From assembly GCF_001999945.1 (NCBI RefSeq), contig NZ_CP019650.1, forward strand, positions 62,001 to 126,000: DNA of 64,000 nucleotides, given 5' to 3'. The notes below the pieces were generated by a model. That model saw only the letters and a list, made by a program, of their open reading frames with translations, searched no databases and was not told the origin of the DNA. The stretch's first letter is position 1. Each line of letters starts with the position of its first letter. Shown in pieces: positions 1-7,011 of this stretch. The translations under genes and the position numbers were made by a program. Origin of the DNA: Microbulbifer agarilyticus (GTDB lineage Bacteria > Pseudomonadota > Gammaproteobacteria > Pseudomonadales > Cellvibrionaceae).

Positions 1-83
1 TGGAAGAGGATTGAGAAGAGGATTAAGTAGTACCTCTCGGTTGAATTGGTTGAACGAAGGGAAGCCCCGATCGGCTTTCCCTG

Positions 84-108
84 CCAACGGGCAAACCTTG
101 CCCGTTGG
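84..108. other. Perfect 11-bp hairpin before ctaB
   Basis: An exact inverted repeat (arms 84-94 and 98-108) with a 3-base loop lies about 90 bases before the ctaB start. A weaker imperfect hairpin precedes it at 59-81. No T-run follows, so a simple intrinsic terminator is not supported. It may be an mRNA processing or stability hairpin between ctaB and the gene upstream. The frame open from base 1 ends at a TAG at 28-30 and could be the last nine codons of that gene; ctaA is expected there, but too little is visible to call it. Confidence 0.4.
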
Positions 109-197
109 TAACGCTTGCTCGATAGCGACCTTTGCGCTGCGCCCATACAAGCCAGACGCAAGTGGCCGCCTATAACAACGACAACGAGGTGGTAACC

Positions 198-1106
198 ATG
201 AGTACCCAGGCAGTACCCGTCCAACGCGCCAGCTGGCGCGATTACTATGAGCTCACCAAACCCCGTGTGGTGATGCTGATGATTCTCACCTCGGTGATAG
301 GCATGTTGCTGGCGGTACCAGGCATGGTGCCTCTGGACATACTGATACTGGGTAATCTGGGTATCGCCCTGTGCGCCGGTGGCGCCGCTGCGGTAAACCA
401 CCTGGTGGACCGTCAAATTGATATCAAAATGGCGCGCACCACTAACCGGCCGGTGGCACGCGGTCGCGTCGAGCCACAGAAGGCGCTGTTGTTTGCCATG
501 ATTCTCGGTTGCGCGGGCATGGCAATTCTACTCATGTTTGTGAACGCGCTTACCGCCTGGTTAACGCTGCTGTCTCTGCTGGGTTACGCGGTGGTCTACA
601 CCATGTTTCTCAAGCGCGCGACGCCGCAAAATATTGTAATTGGTGGCCTCGCCGGCGCGGCGCCACCGTTACTGGGGTGGGTTGCCGTCACCGGTGAAGT
701 GCATGGTCACGGCCTACTGCTTGCGCTGATTATTTTTGCCTGGACACCACCGCACTTCTGGGCGCTTGCCGTACATCGCCGCGATGATTACGCCAAGGCG
801 GAAATTCCCATGCTGCCGATTACCCATGGGGTGCAATACACCAAAATCCATATTTTGCTGTACACGTTTATTTTGTTTGCGGTTTCGCTGCTGCCATTTG
901 CCACAGCCATGCTCGGCTGGTTGTATCTGCTGGGCGCCGTGGTATTGGGTATTGGCTTCCTGTATTGGGCGGTGGAAATGCTACGCGACCGCAATCCCAA
1001 CGCGGGCATGGAAACGTTCAAGTACTCGATCATCTATTTGATGGCTCTGTTCTGCATTATGTTGCTGGATCATTATCTGGTGGCGCTACCAACCAGTGGG
1101 GTCTGA
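198..1106 (+). CDS. ctaB: Protohaem IX farnesyltransferase (haem O synthase)
   Basis: UbiA-superfamily prenyltransferase that adds a farnesyl chain to haem B, giving haem O for terminal oxidases; it acts in the inner membrane. The 302-aa product matches the usual length of about 300. The prenyl-diphosphate-binding motif NHLVDRQIDIKM lies near residue 65, the second Asp-rich segment (HRRDDYAKAEIPMLP) near residue 195, and about nine hydrophobic helices are present. An in-frame start 66 bases upstream exists, but the ATG at 198 is preceded by GAGG and fits family N-termini, so it was chosen. The Sco gene starts one base after the stop, which indicates a cytochrome oxidase assembly operon whose upstream part lies outside the window. 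Confidence 0.93.
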   Translation: MSTQAVPVQRASWRDYYELTKPRVVMLMILTSVIGMLLAVPGMVPLDILILGNLGIALCAGGAAAVNHLVDRQIDIKMARTTNRPVARGRVEPQKALLFAMILGCAGMAILLMFVNALTAWLTLLSLLGYAVVYTMFLKRATPQNIVIGGLAGAAPPLLGWVAVTGEVHGHGLLLALIIFAWTPPHFWALAVHRRDDYAKAEIPMLPITHGVQYTKIHILLYTFILFAVSLLPFATAMLGWLYLLGAVVLGIGFLYWAVEMLRDRNPNAGMETFKYSIIYLMALFCIMLLDHYLVALPTSGV

Positions 1107-1107
1107 G

Positions 1108-1776
1108 ATGGGTGAGAATTCGCAGCACACCGCCACGCAAAAGCGGGGAATACTTTTAACCGTCGGCGTTCTGGTTCTGTTCATGGTTGCGGTGATGGCC
1201 GGCTTCCTCAATAAAATGAATCAGCCGCGGGTAATCAGCGATGCCGAGCTGCGCCTCAATGGCGCAATCAAGCTGGAGCGCCCGCGTATTCTCGACGAAT
1301 TCGATTTAATTGCGGATACCGGTAATGCCTTCAAAACCACTCAGCTGGAAGGACGTTGGACGCTGGTGTTTTTCGGCTTCACCCATTGCCCCGACGTATG
1401 CCCGACCACCATGGCGACGCTGAACAACTTTTATCAGACACTGGATGAAGAAACCCAGAAAACCACGGATATTTTACTGGTTTCTGTCGATCCAACGCGG
1501 GACACACCAGAACAACTGCACGACTATGTGCGCTACTTTAATCCGGAGTTTGCCGGGGTCACCGGTGAGTTTCTGAGCCTGAAGCGCTTTGCTAACCAGT
1601 TGAATGTCCCCTTTAACAAGGTGCCCCTGGACGATGGTAATTACACTGTCGACCACGGTTCGCAAGTAGTATTAATAAATCCACGCGGTCACTATCATGG
1701 CTTTTTCAAAGCGCCACTGGATCCGGCCAAAATGAAACTGACCTACCGCTCAATGAGAGCCACGTTCACCGGCTGA
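1108..1776 (+). CDS. Sco1/SenC family copper chaperone
   Basis: Membrane-anchored thioredoxin-fold protein (222 aa) that delivers copper to the CuA site of cytochrome c oxidase. One N-terminal membrane helix (about residues 15-35) is followed by the Sco domain. The copper-binding CPDVCP motif lies near residue 98, and the conserved distal His sits in VDHGSQVVLINP near residue 185. A GTG start 12 bases upstream would overlap ctaB; the ATG just after the ctaB stop is preferred. The pairing with ctaB supports a role in oxidase maturation. Function is firm at family level; which oxidase is served cannot be seen. Confidence 0.9.
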   Translation: MGENSQHTATQKRGILLTVGVLVLFMVAVMAGFLNKMNQPRVISDAELRLNGAIKLERPRILDEFDLIADTGNAFKTTQLEGRWTLVFFGFTHCPDVCPTTMATLNNFYQTLDEETQKTTDILLVSVDPTRDTPEQLHDYVRYFNPEFAGVTGEFLSLKRFANQLNVPFNKVPLDDGNYTVDHGSQVVLINPRGHYHGFFKAPLDPAKMKLTYRSMRATFTG

Positions 1777-1859
1777 GGGGACGGGGTTCACTGAAGTGAT
1801 CAACCACAGGCGCTATGATGGCGCCTGTTCCCATTCGACCTATTGAAAATGGATTTTCT

Positions 1860-2651
1860 ATGTTTTCTCTAAGTGTTCGGCGGGGAGCGCCGGAAATTGC
1901 TGCGCGTGAACCGTTCGACGGCAAATCTCTCTGGCTGCCCGCCGCTTTCCTGTGTTTTCTGATTATTCCCTTCGGCTGGATTGGTGTGTTTGCGCCGGCG
2001 ATCTGGCTCGGCCTGGTGGCGATGGAGAGTGCCCAGGGTTGGAAAAAAGCCACCAGCTTTTTCATTACCGGCTTGTTGATGTTGCTGGTCAACAGTGGCT
2101 TGATTCCCGGTAACGAACATATATTGCTGATGGAACCCTACCGGGATCCCTCGGCCAACCTGATTTACCCGAGCTTCCGCCCCGCCAAGTCAGTTATTGC
2201 GCTGACCGTCGTGCTGTTTATGTTGGTGCGGCCGCAACCGCTGAAACGCAAAGATTTGCCGTGGATAGCCGTGATGGTTGCGGCACCCATTGCGCTGGGC
2301 GGTATGGTCCTGGATTTCCATCCGAAACTGACCGCTACGATTGCACTCGCCGCACTGCTCAACTTTGTTGTGGTGTGCATCGCCGAAGAGGGTTTTTTCC
2401 GTTGGGTGCTGCAGCGCGGTCTCGGCCTGTGGCTTAAGCGCTTGCCCTGGATCGCCACTGCACTGGTGACGCTATTGTTTGTCTCCCTGCATACCGGCTG
2501 GGCGGCATCGCCGACCATGCTGGCACTGGTGGGCGTGGCCGGTTTTGGTTACGCGCTGCTGTGGCAGTTGCGCGGTAGCTTCTGGGCCTGTGTGCTCGCC
2601 CACTGGGGGGTTAACCTGCTGCATATGACGCTGCTCGCCTATCCTGGGTGA
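1860..2651 (+). CDS. CPBP family intramembrane glutamic endopeptidase
   Basis: Polytopic membrane protein of the CPBP (Abi/CAAX-processing-like) family, about 263 aa. The family signature is visible: EEGFFRW (the EExxxR motif) near residue 182, a His in the SLHTGW helix near 212, and HWGVNLLH near 252. These residues form the active site in characterised members. The substrate is unknown; relatives process prenylated proteins or peptides or act in bacteriocin immunity. ATGs also lie at 1815 and 1818 inside an 8-bp inverted repeat with a TATGAT element that could instead be a promoter -10, so the ATG at 1860 is chosen with moderate certainty. It follows the Sco gene on the same strand. Confidence 0.8.
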   Translation: MFSLSVRRGAPEIAAREPFDGKSLWLPAAFLCFLIIPFGWIGVFAPAIWLGLVAMESAQGWKKATSFFITGLLMLLVNSGLIPGNEHILLMEPYRDPSANLIYPSFRPAKSVIALTVVLFMLVRPQPLKRKDLPWIAVMVAAPIALGGMVLDFHPKLTATIALAALLNFVVVCIAEEGFFRWVLQRGLGLWLKRLPWIATALVTLLFVSLHTGWAASPTMLALVGVAGFGYALLWQLRGSFWACVLAHWGVNLLHMTLLAYPG

Positions 2652-2761
2652 GAGTCCAGGGTAAGAATCGTCGAGGTGCGCAAGCTGCGCGCTTGAACTA
2701 ATCTGAAAAGACCGGTTTTTGGCGCGTAAGTCTGTGAAGCTGAACCTGAGCACTGGCACAC

Positions 2762-2971
2762 ATGCGGTTTAAATGGCCGCCCTTTGGAAGGCGCCTGCTG
2801 GGGTACCTTGGCCTTGCCATGGTAGTGCCATGGGTGATCTGGTTTATTGTCGGCCTGCTGGGGTGGGAGCCTTCGTTGATTACCACCTTCGGCGTTCCCG
2901 GCTTGCGTATTCCGGCATCCTTCGCCATTGGCGGCCTGCTTATTGCCGCGATCGGCTTCTGGCAAGACTAA
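2762..2971 (+). CDS. Small two-helix membrane protein
   Basis: A 69-aa hypothetical protein with a basic N-terminus (MRFKWPPFGRR), a hydrophobic helix at about residues 13-34 and a second at about 47-66. The shape is that of a tiny inner-membrane protein with both termini on the same side. No family is recognised. It is the first of three very small membrane genes in a row on the plus strand (2762-3333) after the CPBP peptidase. Coding status rests on the coherent hydrophobic pattern, the position and the lack of a better overlapping frame. Confidence 0.55.
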   Translation: MRFKWPPFGRRLLGYLGLAMVVPWVIWFIVGLLGWEPSLITTFGVPGLRIPASFAIGGLLIAAIGFWQD

Positions 2972-3004
2972 ACTTTTGGGGCAAACTGCTATTAGGTGCC
3001 GCAA

Positions 3005-3184
3005 ATGTTTCGGTTGTCCGACCTGTTTATTTTTCTCGCCGTGGCGATTTCATTCGCCCTGTCCAGTTATCTCTGGTTCAACGGCTACCGCGAGCAGGGC
3101 GTGTTTACCGCCCTCTGGGTGCCGAGCATTCTCGCTTTTGGTATCTACGTAAAAGTGTCGGCGCTGCTGGCGCGCAGCGAGTAG
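3005..3184 (+). CDS. Small two-helix membrane protein
   Basis: A 59-aa hypothetical protein beginning MFRLSDLFIFLAV, with two hydrophobic segments (about residues 7-24 and 32-53) and a charged end (ARSE). The ATG at 3005 has AGG eight bases upstream; a GTG at 2996 is possible. Its stop lies two bases before the next tiny gene, which suggests translation from one message. Not recognised. An accessory subunit of an unidentified membrane complex or a small stress protein are both possible; neither is shown. Confidence 0.5.
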   Translation: MFRLSDLFIFLAVAISFALSSYLWFNGYREQGVFTALWVPSILAFGIYVKVSALLARSE

Positions 3185-3186
3185 CC

Positions 3187-3333
3187 ATGTCTGACCAACT
3201 GATTTTTTACGTCGGCCTGGCGGTTTTTGTGTTGATGCTGATTGGTATTGGCTTGACGGTGTTTGCCTTTCACCGCGCGGGAAGTGAGCCGGTCACGCCG
3301 GCGCGCAAGGGCCAGCGGCGAGGACCGCGTTAA
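3187..3333 (+). CDS. Very small single-pass membrane protein
   Basis: A 48-aa open frame starting MSDQLIFYVGLAVFVLMLIG, with one membrane helix (about residues 5-27) and a basic tail (ARKGQRRGPR) that would stay in the cytoplasm. It starts two bases after the previous stop. The helix-plus-basic-tail architecture is typical of real small membrane proteins, but there is no family match to cite. The gene is easy to miss because a longer unrelated-looking frame runs through it. Confidence 0.5.
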   Translation: MSDQLIFYVGLAVFVLMLIGIGLTVFAFHRAGSEPVTPARKGQRRGPR

Positions 3334-3372
3334 GGCGGCCAGTTAGATAGGACGACGAGTCGCCGCATACGA

Positions 3373-4176
3373 CTACGCGCGCGCCGCGCGCAAATGCCCC
3401 AGCAGAAAGAACAGGCCCGCCGCGAGCACAATGGATGGCCCCGCGGGGCTGTCCCACACGATCGACATAGTCAGGCCGACCACCACCGATACGCAGCCGA
3501 TTAGCGACGCGAAGCCCGCCATCTGCTCCGGCGTCGCCGACAGGCGGCGCGCGGTTGCCGCCGGAATAATCAGCAGTGCGGTGATTAGCAGCACGCCGAC
3601 GACTTTCATGGCGATGGCGATCAATAGCGCCAGCATCAACATCAACGCCAGGCGGATTTTATCCACCGGGACCCCTTCCACAGCGGCGAGCTCCTCGTGC
3701 AGGGTAAACGCCAGCAGTTTTGGCCACAGGTACCACAGCAGGCCGGCAATGATGACCGCCGCCACCGCCATCAGAATCAGATCCTGTGACGAAACCGCCA
3801 GCAGGTCGCCGAGCAATAACGACAGTAAATCGACATTGATCTTCAGTAGGCTCATGGTGACGATACCCAGCGCCAGCATGCTGTGCGAAAGAATCCCGAG
3901 CAGGGTATCGACGGAAAGATGCTGGCGGCGCTGTAAGTACACCAGCAACAATGCCAGCACACAGCTGCTTGCGACCACCGCCAGCGTGGGCTGTATATGC
4001 AGCACAAACCCGAGGGTGACCCCGAGTAGGGCTGAGTGCGCCAGCGTATCGCCGAAATAGGCCATACGCCGCCATACCGCGAAGCAACCCAGTGGCCCAC
4101 TGACCACTGCCACCAGCAGGCCGGCGGCCAATGCATACCAGAGGAATGTGGAGCTCAGTAGCTGCGACCAGTCCAT
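3373..4176 (-). CDS. znuB: Zinc ABC transporter permease ZnuB
   Basis: Inner-membrane permease (267 aa) of the high-affinity zinc importer ZnuABC, ABC-3 family. About eight hydrophobic helices span the protein, and family landmarks such as SGPLGCFAVWRRMAYFGDTL near residue 26 and LLITALLIIPAATARRLS near residue 190 are clear. Its ATG shares one base with the stop codon of znuC (TAATG), so the two are translationally coupled. It forms the transmembrane channel for zinc captured by ZnuA, encoded divergently. Expression is expected to be Zur-controlled from the znuC/znuA intergenic region. Confidence 0.93.
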   Translation of the reverse strand: MDWSQLLSSTFLWYALAAGLLVAVVSGPLGCFAVWRRMAYFGDTLAHSALLGVTLGFVLHIQPTLAVVASSCVLALLLVYLQRRQHLSVDTLLGILSHSMLALGIVTMSLLKINVDLLSLLLGDLLAVSSQDLILMAVAAVIIAGLLWYLWPKLLAFTLHEELAAVEGVPVDKIRLALMLMLALLIAIAMKVVGVLLITALLIIPAATARRLSATPEQMAGFASLIGCVSVVVGLTMSIVWDSPAGPSIVLAAGLFFLLGHLRAARA

Positions 4177-5000
4177 TATTCGCGTCCCTCCGGGCCCTGC
4201 GATTGCCCGGACGTTTTTGCATTTGCGCGGGAGGGCGCAGGCGTTAATGCGTGCGGGTGGTCGTGGTCACAACACTCATCCACGATATCGCCACTCAAGT
4301 CGTGGTGATGATTGTGGTGGTGCGTATACAGGGCGAGTTTGTCGCCAAACATTTCAAGGTACACCGGATCTTTACTTACCTGCTCCGGGTGGCCGTGGCA
4401 GCAAATGTGTTGATTGAGGCATAACACCCGATCGGTCGCCGCCATCACCAGGTGCAAATCGTGCGACACAAGCAACACGCCGCACTGCAGTTCGTCGCGC
4501 AGCTGCGCGATTAACTGGTACACCTCGCTCTGCCCGCCGACATCGACCCCCTGGGTGGGCTCGTCCAGTACCAGCAGCTGCGGTTTGCGCGCCGCCGCGC
4601 GAGCCAGTAAAACGCGTTGCATTTCGCCGCCGGAAAGATCGGTGAGGCGAGCGTTCGCCAGGTGCGTGGCTGCCACACGATTGAGGGCTTCGGCGACACT
4701 GACATCGTCGATACCGAGCTGTAAAAAGCGCGAGACCGTCATCGGCATACTGGAGTCGATCTGCAGGCGCTGAGGCATATAGCCCAGTCGCAGTGCCGGG
4801 CGCCGTTCGATGGTGCCGGAGGTGGGTTTGGTCAATCCAAGCAACAGCCGCAGCAGGGTCGTCTTGCCCGCACCATTGGGGCCGATCAAGGTGACGATCT
4901 CTGCGGGTCGCAGCTCCAGCGTAATATCCCGCAACAGCTGACGGCCGCCAATATTCAGGCCGAGGTCGTGGGCGCGGATGAGCGGGGTGGATGAACTCAG
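4176..5000 (-). CDS. znuC: Zinc ABC transporter ATPase ZnuC
   Basis: ATP-binding subunit of ZnuABC. Walker A is GPNGAGKTT, the signature is LSGGEMQRVLLARA, Walker B is LLVLDEPTQGVD, and the switch His lies in LLVSHDLHLV. The C-terminal tail is His-rich (YTHHHNHHHDL and DHDHPHAL), as in other ZnuC proteins, and may sense zinc. No ATG, GTG or TTG lies at the expected start: homology begins around SSSTPLIRAHDL. The best candidate is a CTG at 5000 with GGAG six bases upstream, giving about 274 aa. The next in-frame ATG upstream (5342) would put the start inside znuA and is unlikely. Gene identity is firm; the start is uncertain. Confidence 0.88.
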   Translation of the reverse strand: MSSSTPLIRAHDLGLNIGGRQLLRDITLELRPAEIVTLIGPNGAGKTTLLRLLLGLTKPTSGTIERRPALRLGYMPQRLQIDSSMPMTVSRFLQLGIDDVSVAEALNRVAATHLANARLTDLSGGEMQRVLLARAAARKPQLLVLDEPTQGVDVGGQSEVYQLIAQLRDELQCGVLLVSHDLHLVMAATDRVLCLNQHICCHGHPEQVSKDPVYLEMFGDKLALYTHHHNHHHDLSGDIVDECCDHDHPHALTPAPSRANAKTSGQSQGPEGRE

Positions 5001-5083
5001 GGGAGACTCCAGACTGGTTAAAGAGGGATTTTGCCTCTGCAGAATTGCGATCGTTGATAAAACGGCTGGCGAGTGTAAGCCGC

Positions 5084-5096
5084 GTATGATTATATC
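5084..5096. promoter_or_regulatory. Candidate Zur operator between znuCB and znuA
   Basis: GTATGATTATATC lies in the divergent znuC/znuA promoter region. It contains a TATGATTATA near-palindrome and partly matches the gammaproteobacterial Zur core (TTATAnTATAA type; about 8 of 12 positions on the minus strand). The position is right for zinc-dependent repression of both transcripts. The match is imperfect, and the AT-rich element could simply be a -10 box. Confidence 0.35.
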
Positions 5097-5214
5097 GCAC
5101 CCCTTTATTCGGTGTTGGTGAGTGTTCGTCGGCAATCGCGGTTGATACCGGCCGTTGGGTATATCCTTGCCACCTGTGTTCGGTCTGTTGTTTGGTCTGT
5201 TGGTTCGTTTGCAT

Positions 5215-6123
5215 ATGTTCGAAAAGCCATTGGGTGTTGTTGTCGCGCTCGGGTTGATTTTTGCGTCACTGGTGAGTGCTGGTTGCGGCACAAAGTCCCC
5301 GGATGCCAAGCGTCCCGAAAAACTGATGGTTGTAGCGAGCATTGCGCCGCTGGCGATGCTCGCGCGCGAAGTCGCTGGGGACGCGGCCGAGGTCCATCAG
5401 TTGGTGCAGGGTAGCGATCCGCATCACTACGCGCCGTCGGTTAATGACCGCCTTACCATCGAGGCCGCACCGCTGGTGGTGTGGATGGGGCCCGCGCTGG
5501 AATCGGTACTCGCCCGGCAGATGGCGCTGGTTACTGAGGAGCGCCAGCTGGAGTTGCTTGACGATACCGGCTTGTTTGAATTCGACGGCTCGGACCCTAC
5601 CGATCCTCACCTGTGGCTGCGCCCACGCAATGCCGCGGCAATCGCTGCGCAAATCGCCGAGCGACTCAGCACTCTGGATCCGCAACAGGCCCAAGGCTAC
5701 CGTCAGCGCGCCCGGGATTTTTCGCGCGCCATGGCCAATCTGCAAAAAGTGCAGGACCGTGCGCTGTGGGCCTATAAAGATGTACCCATCGTCTCTACAC
5801 ACAAGGCTTACAGCCAGTTTTTCGGTCCCGCCGGTGTGGCGGTGGAGAGTCTCAGCGGTGGATCAAAGCAGGCCCATGGCGCGCGCACCATGTTGGATAA
5901 GATTCGTAGTGAAGAGGTTGCTGGGCCGGCGGGTTGCCTGTTTGGTGAGGTGCCCGCGAACGACCGCGATCGGCAGACTGCCAGTCATCTGAATTTGGGC
6001 TATCAGGCCCTGGACCCTCTGGGAAGTACGCTGCCGCAAGATGCGGGTTATCGTACCCTGATGGAAAAGCTGCTGGCGGATGCTCGCCGCTGCCTGAGTA
6101 CTATTCCTGATCGTAGCGCCTAA
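5215..6123 (+). CDS. znuA: Zinc-binding periplasmic protein ZnuA (lipoprotein)
   Basis: Solute-binding protein of the ZnuABC zinc importer, cluster A-I, about 302 aa. A lipobox-like LVSAGC around residues 19-24 suggests a lipid anchor. Predicted zinc ligands are the His pair in DPHHYAPS (near residue 66), His in DPHLWLRP (near 130) and His in VSTHKAYSQFF (near 195). The long His/Asp-rich loop of many ZnuA proteins is missing; the histidine store here is in the ZnuC tail instead. The ATG at 5215 gives a clean signal peptide but has no good ribosome site; a TTG at 5155 is an alternative. A 9-bp repeat (5182-5190, 5194-5202) lies just before the start. Confidence 0.9.
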   Translation: MFEKPLGVVVALGLIFASLVSAGCGTKSPDAKRPEKLMVVASIAPLAMLAREVAGDAAEVHQLVQGSDPHHYAPSVNDRLTIEAAPLVVWMGPALESVLARQMALVTEERQLELLDDTGLFEFDGSDPTDPHLWLRPRNAAAIAAQIAERLSTLDPQQAQGYRQRARDFSRAMANLQKVQDRALWAYKDVPIVSTHKAYSQFFGPAGVAVESLSGGSKQAHGARTMLDKIRSEEVAGPAGCLFGEVPANDRDRQTASHLNLGYQALDPLGSTLPQDAGYRTLMEKLLADARRCLSTIPDRSA

Positions 6124-6187
6124 TCTAACCTTTGCGCCTGATCGCGGCCTTTGATTGCGGGTGTTGATGGGCGTACGCGCAAACGGG

Positions 6188-6778
6188 TCAGCTGGGTTCC
6201 TGCTCCGAGGTGTTTTCCTGCTCCTGTTCCAGTTGTATTTCGTTAGCGGGTGTTTCCCGGTCGGCTTCCTGCTCCGGCAATACGGCGGGGGTAAGCGATG
6301 TTTCGCGCGACCCCTCTGACGAATCGGACACCGACTGAGTGAGCGCCCCTGCGGGCGCTTGCTCAGTGGTTGCGGCGTCGGCCGCGGATGTTTCCAACTC
6401 TTCCTGCGTCGGCATTTCCTGCGGCGCCTGTTGCTGCGCCAGCTGCTCCTCCGCCGCCCGCATTAAGGCTTCAACCTGCTGTTGCTGCGTGCTGCGTACA
6501 TTGTTGAGCAGGGCCTCCCGGTTTGGATCGCGCAGCATTTCCTGCCGGTACTGCTCGCGGTGCTGCTCCTGAATCAGGTATTTGTTGTCGCTCACTTCCT
6601 CTTCAGCGATCAACTGCGGTACCGGATACGCAGTCGCCTCAACGTGCTCCATGGTTTCCGCCGCGTAGGCTGAGCCGCTTGCGGTTTCTTCTACTGCGGC
6701 CGGTGCCTGATCTTGCGCGATTACCGTACCGGCCAGCCCCCAAACCACCGCTAGGTGGATCAATATGCGGGATTTCAT
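6188..6778 (-). CDS. Acidic, Gln/Glu-rich exported protein of unknown function
   Basis: A 196-aa protein with a signal peptide (MKSRILIHLAVVWGLAG, cleavage near VIAQDQ). The mature part is strongly acidic and low-complexity, with many E and Q. A short ordered-looking core, YPVPQLIAEEEVSDNKYLI followed by EQHREQYRQEML, lies around residues 50-85. An upstream start at 6799 is possible, but the chosen ATG begins directly at the signal peptide with a purine-rich site before it. It converges with znuA and is divergent from polA. No family recognised. It may be a periplasmic structural or envelope protein; this is a guess. Confidence 0.55.
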   Translation of the reverse strand: MKSRILIHLAVVWGLAGTVIAQDQAPAAVEETASGSAYAAETMEHVEATAYPVPQLIAEEEVSDNKYLIQEQHREQYRQEMLRDPNREALLNNVRSTQQQQVEALMRAAEEQLAQQQAPQEMPTQEELETSAADAATTEQAPAGALTQSVSDSSEGSRETSLTPAVLPEQEADRETPANEIQLEQEQENTSEQEPS

Positions 6779-7011
6779 TTTTTCGTGCCCTCTCTGCAAC
6801 TTCCCTATTGCAAGCCTAGAAGCTGTTGCCTGAGTGGGGGTGACACTGCGATGACTCGCGCGGCGGCATCGACAAATGGAGTCGGTCGAGGCAACTTCCG
6901 CCGCCGCTGTACGAGCGAAAATTTCTCAAGGCAGGTATCCTGTCGCCCTGCGCAAACTGCGCCACACCGCATTCATCTATCTGTCATCGCCAACCGAATT
7001 TCTATTTGTCT

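Noticed and set aside
6188-6778. Assignment to the DUF2782 family known near polA in pseudomonads
   Set aside because: That family is much shorter and has a different core; the Glu/Gln-rich body here does not match.
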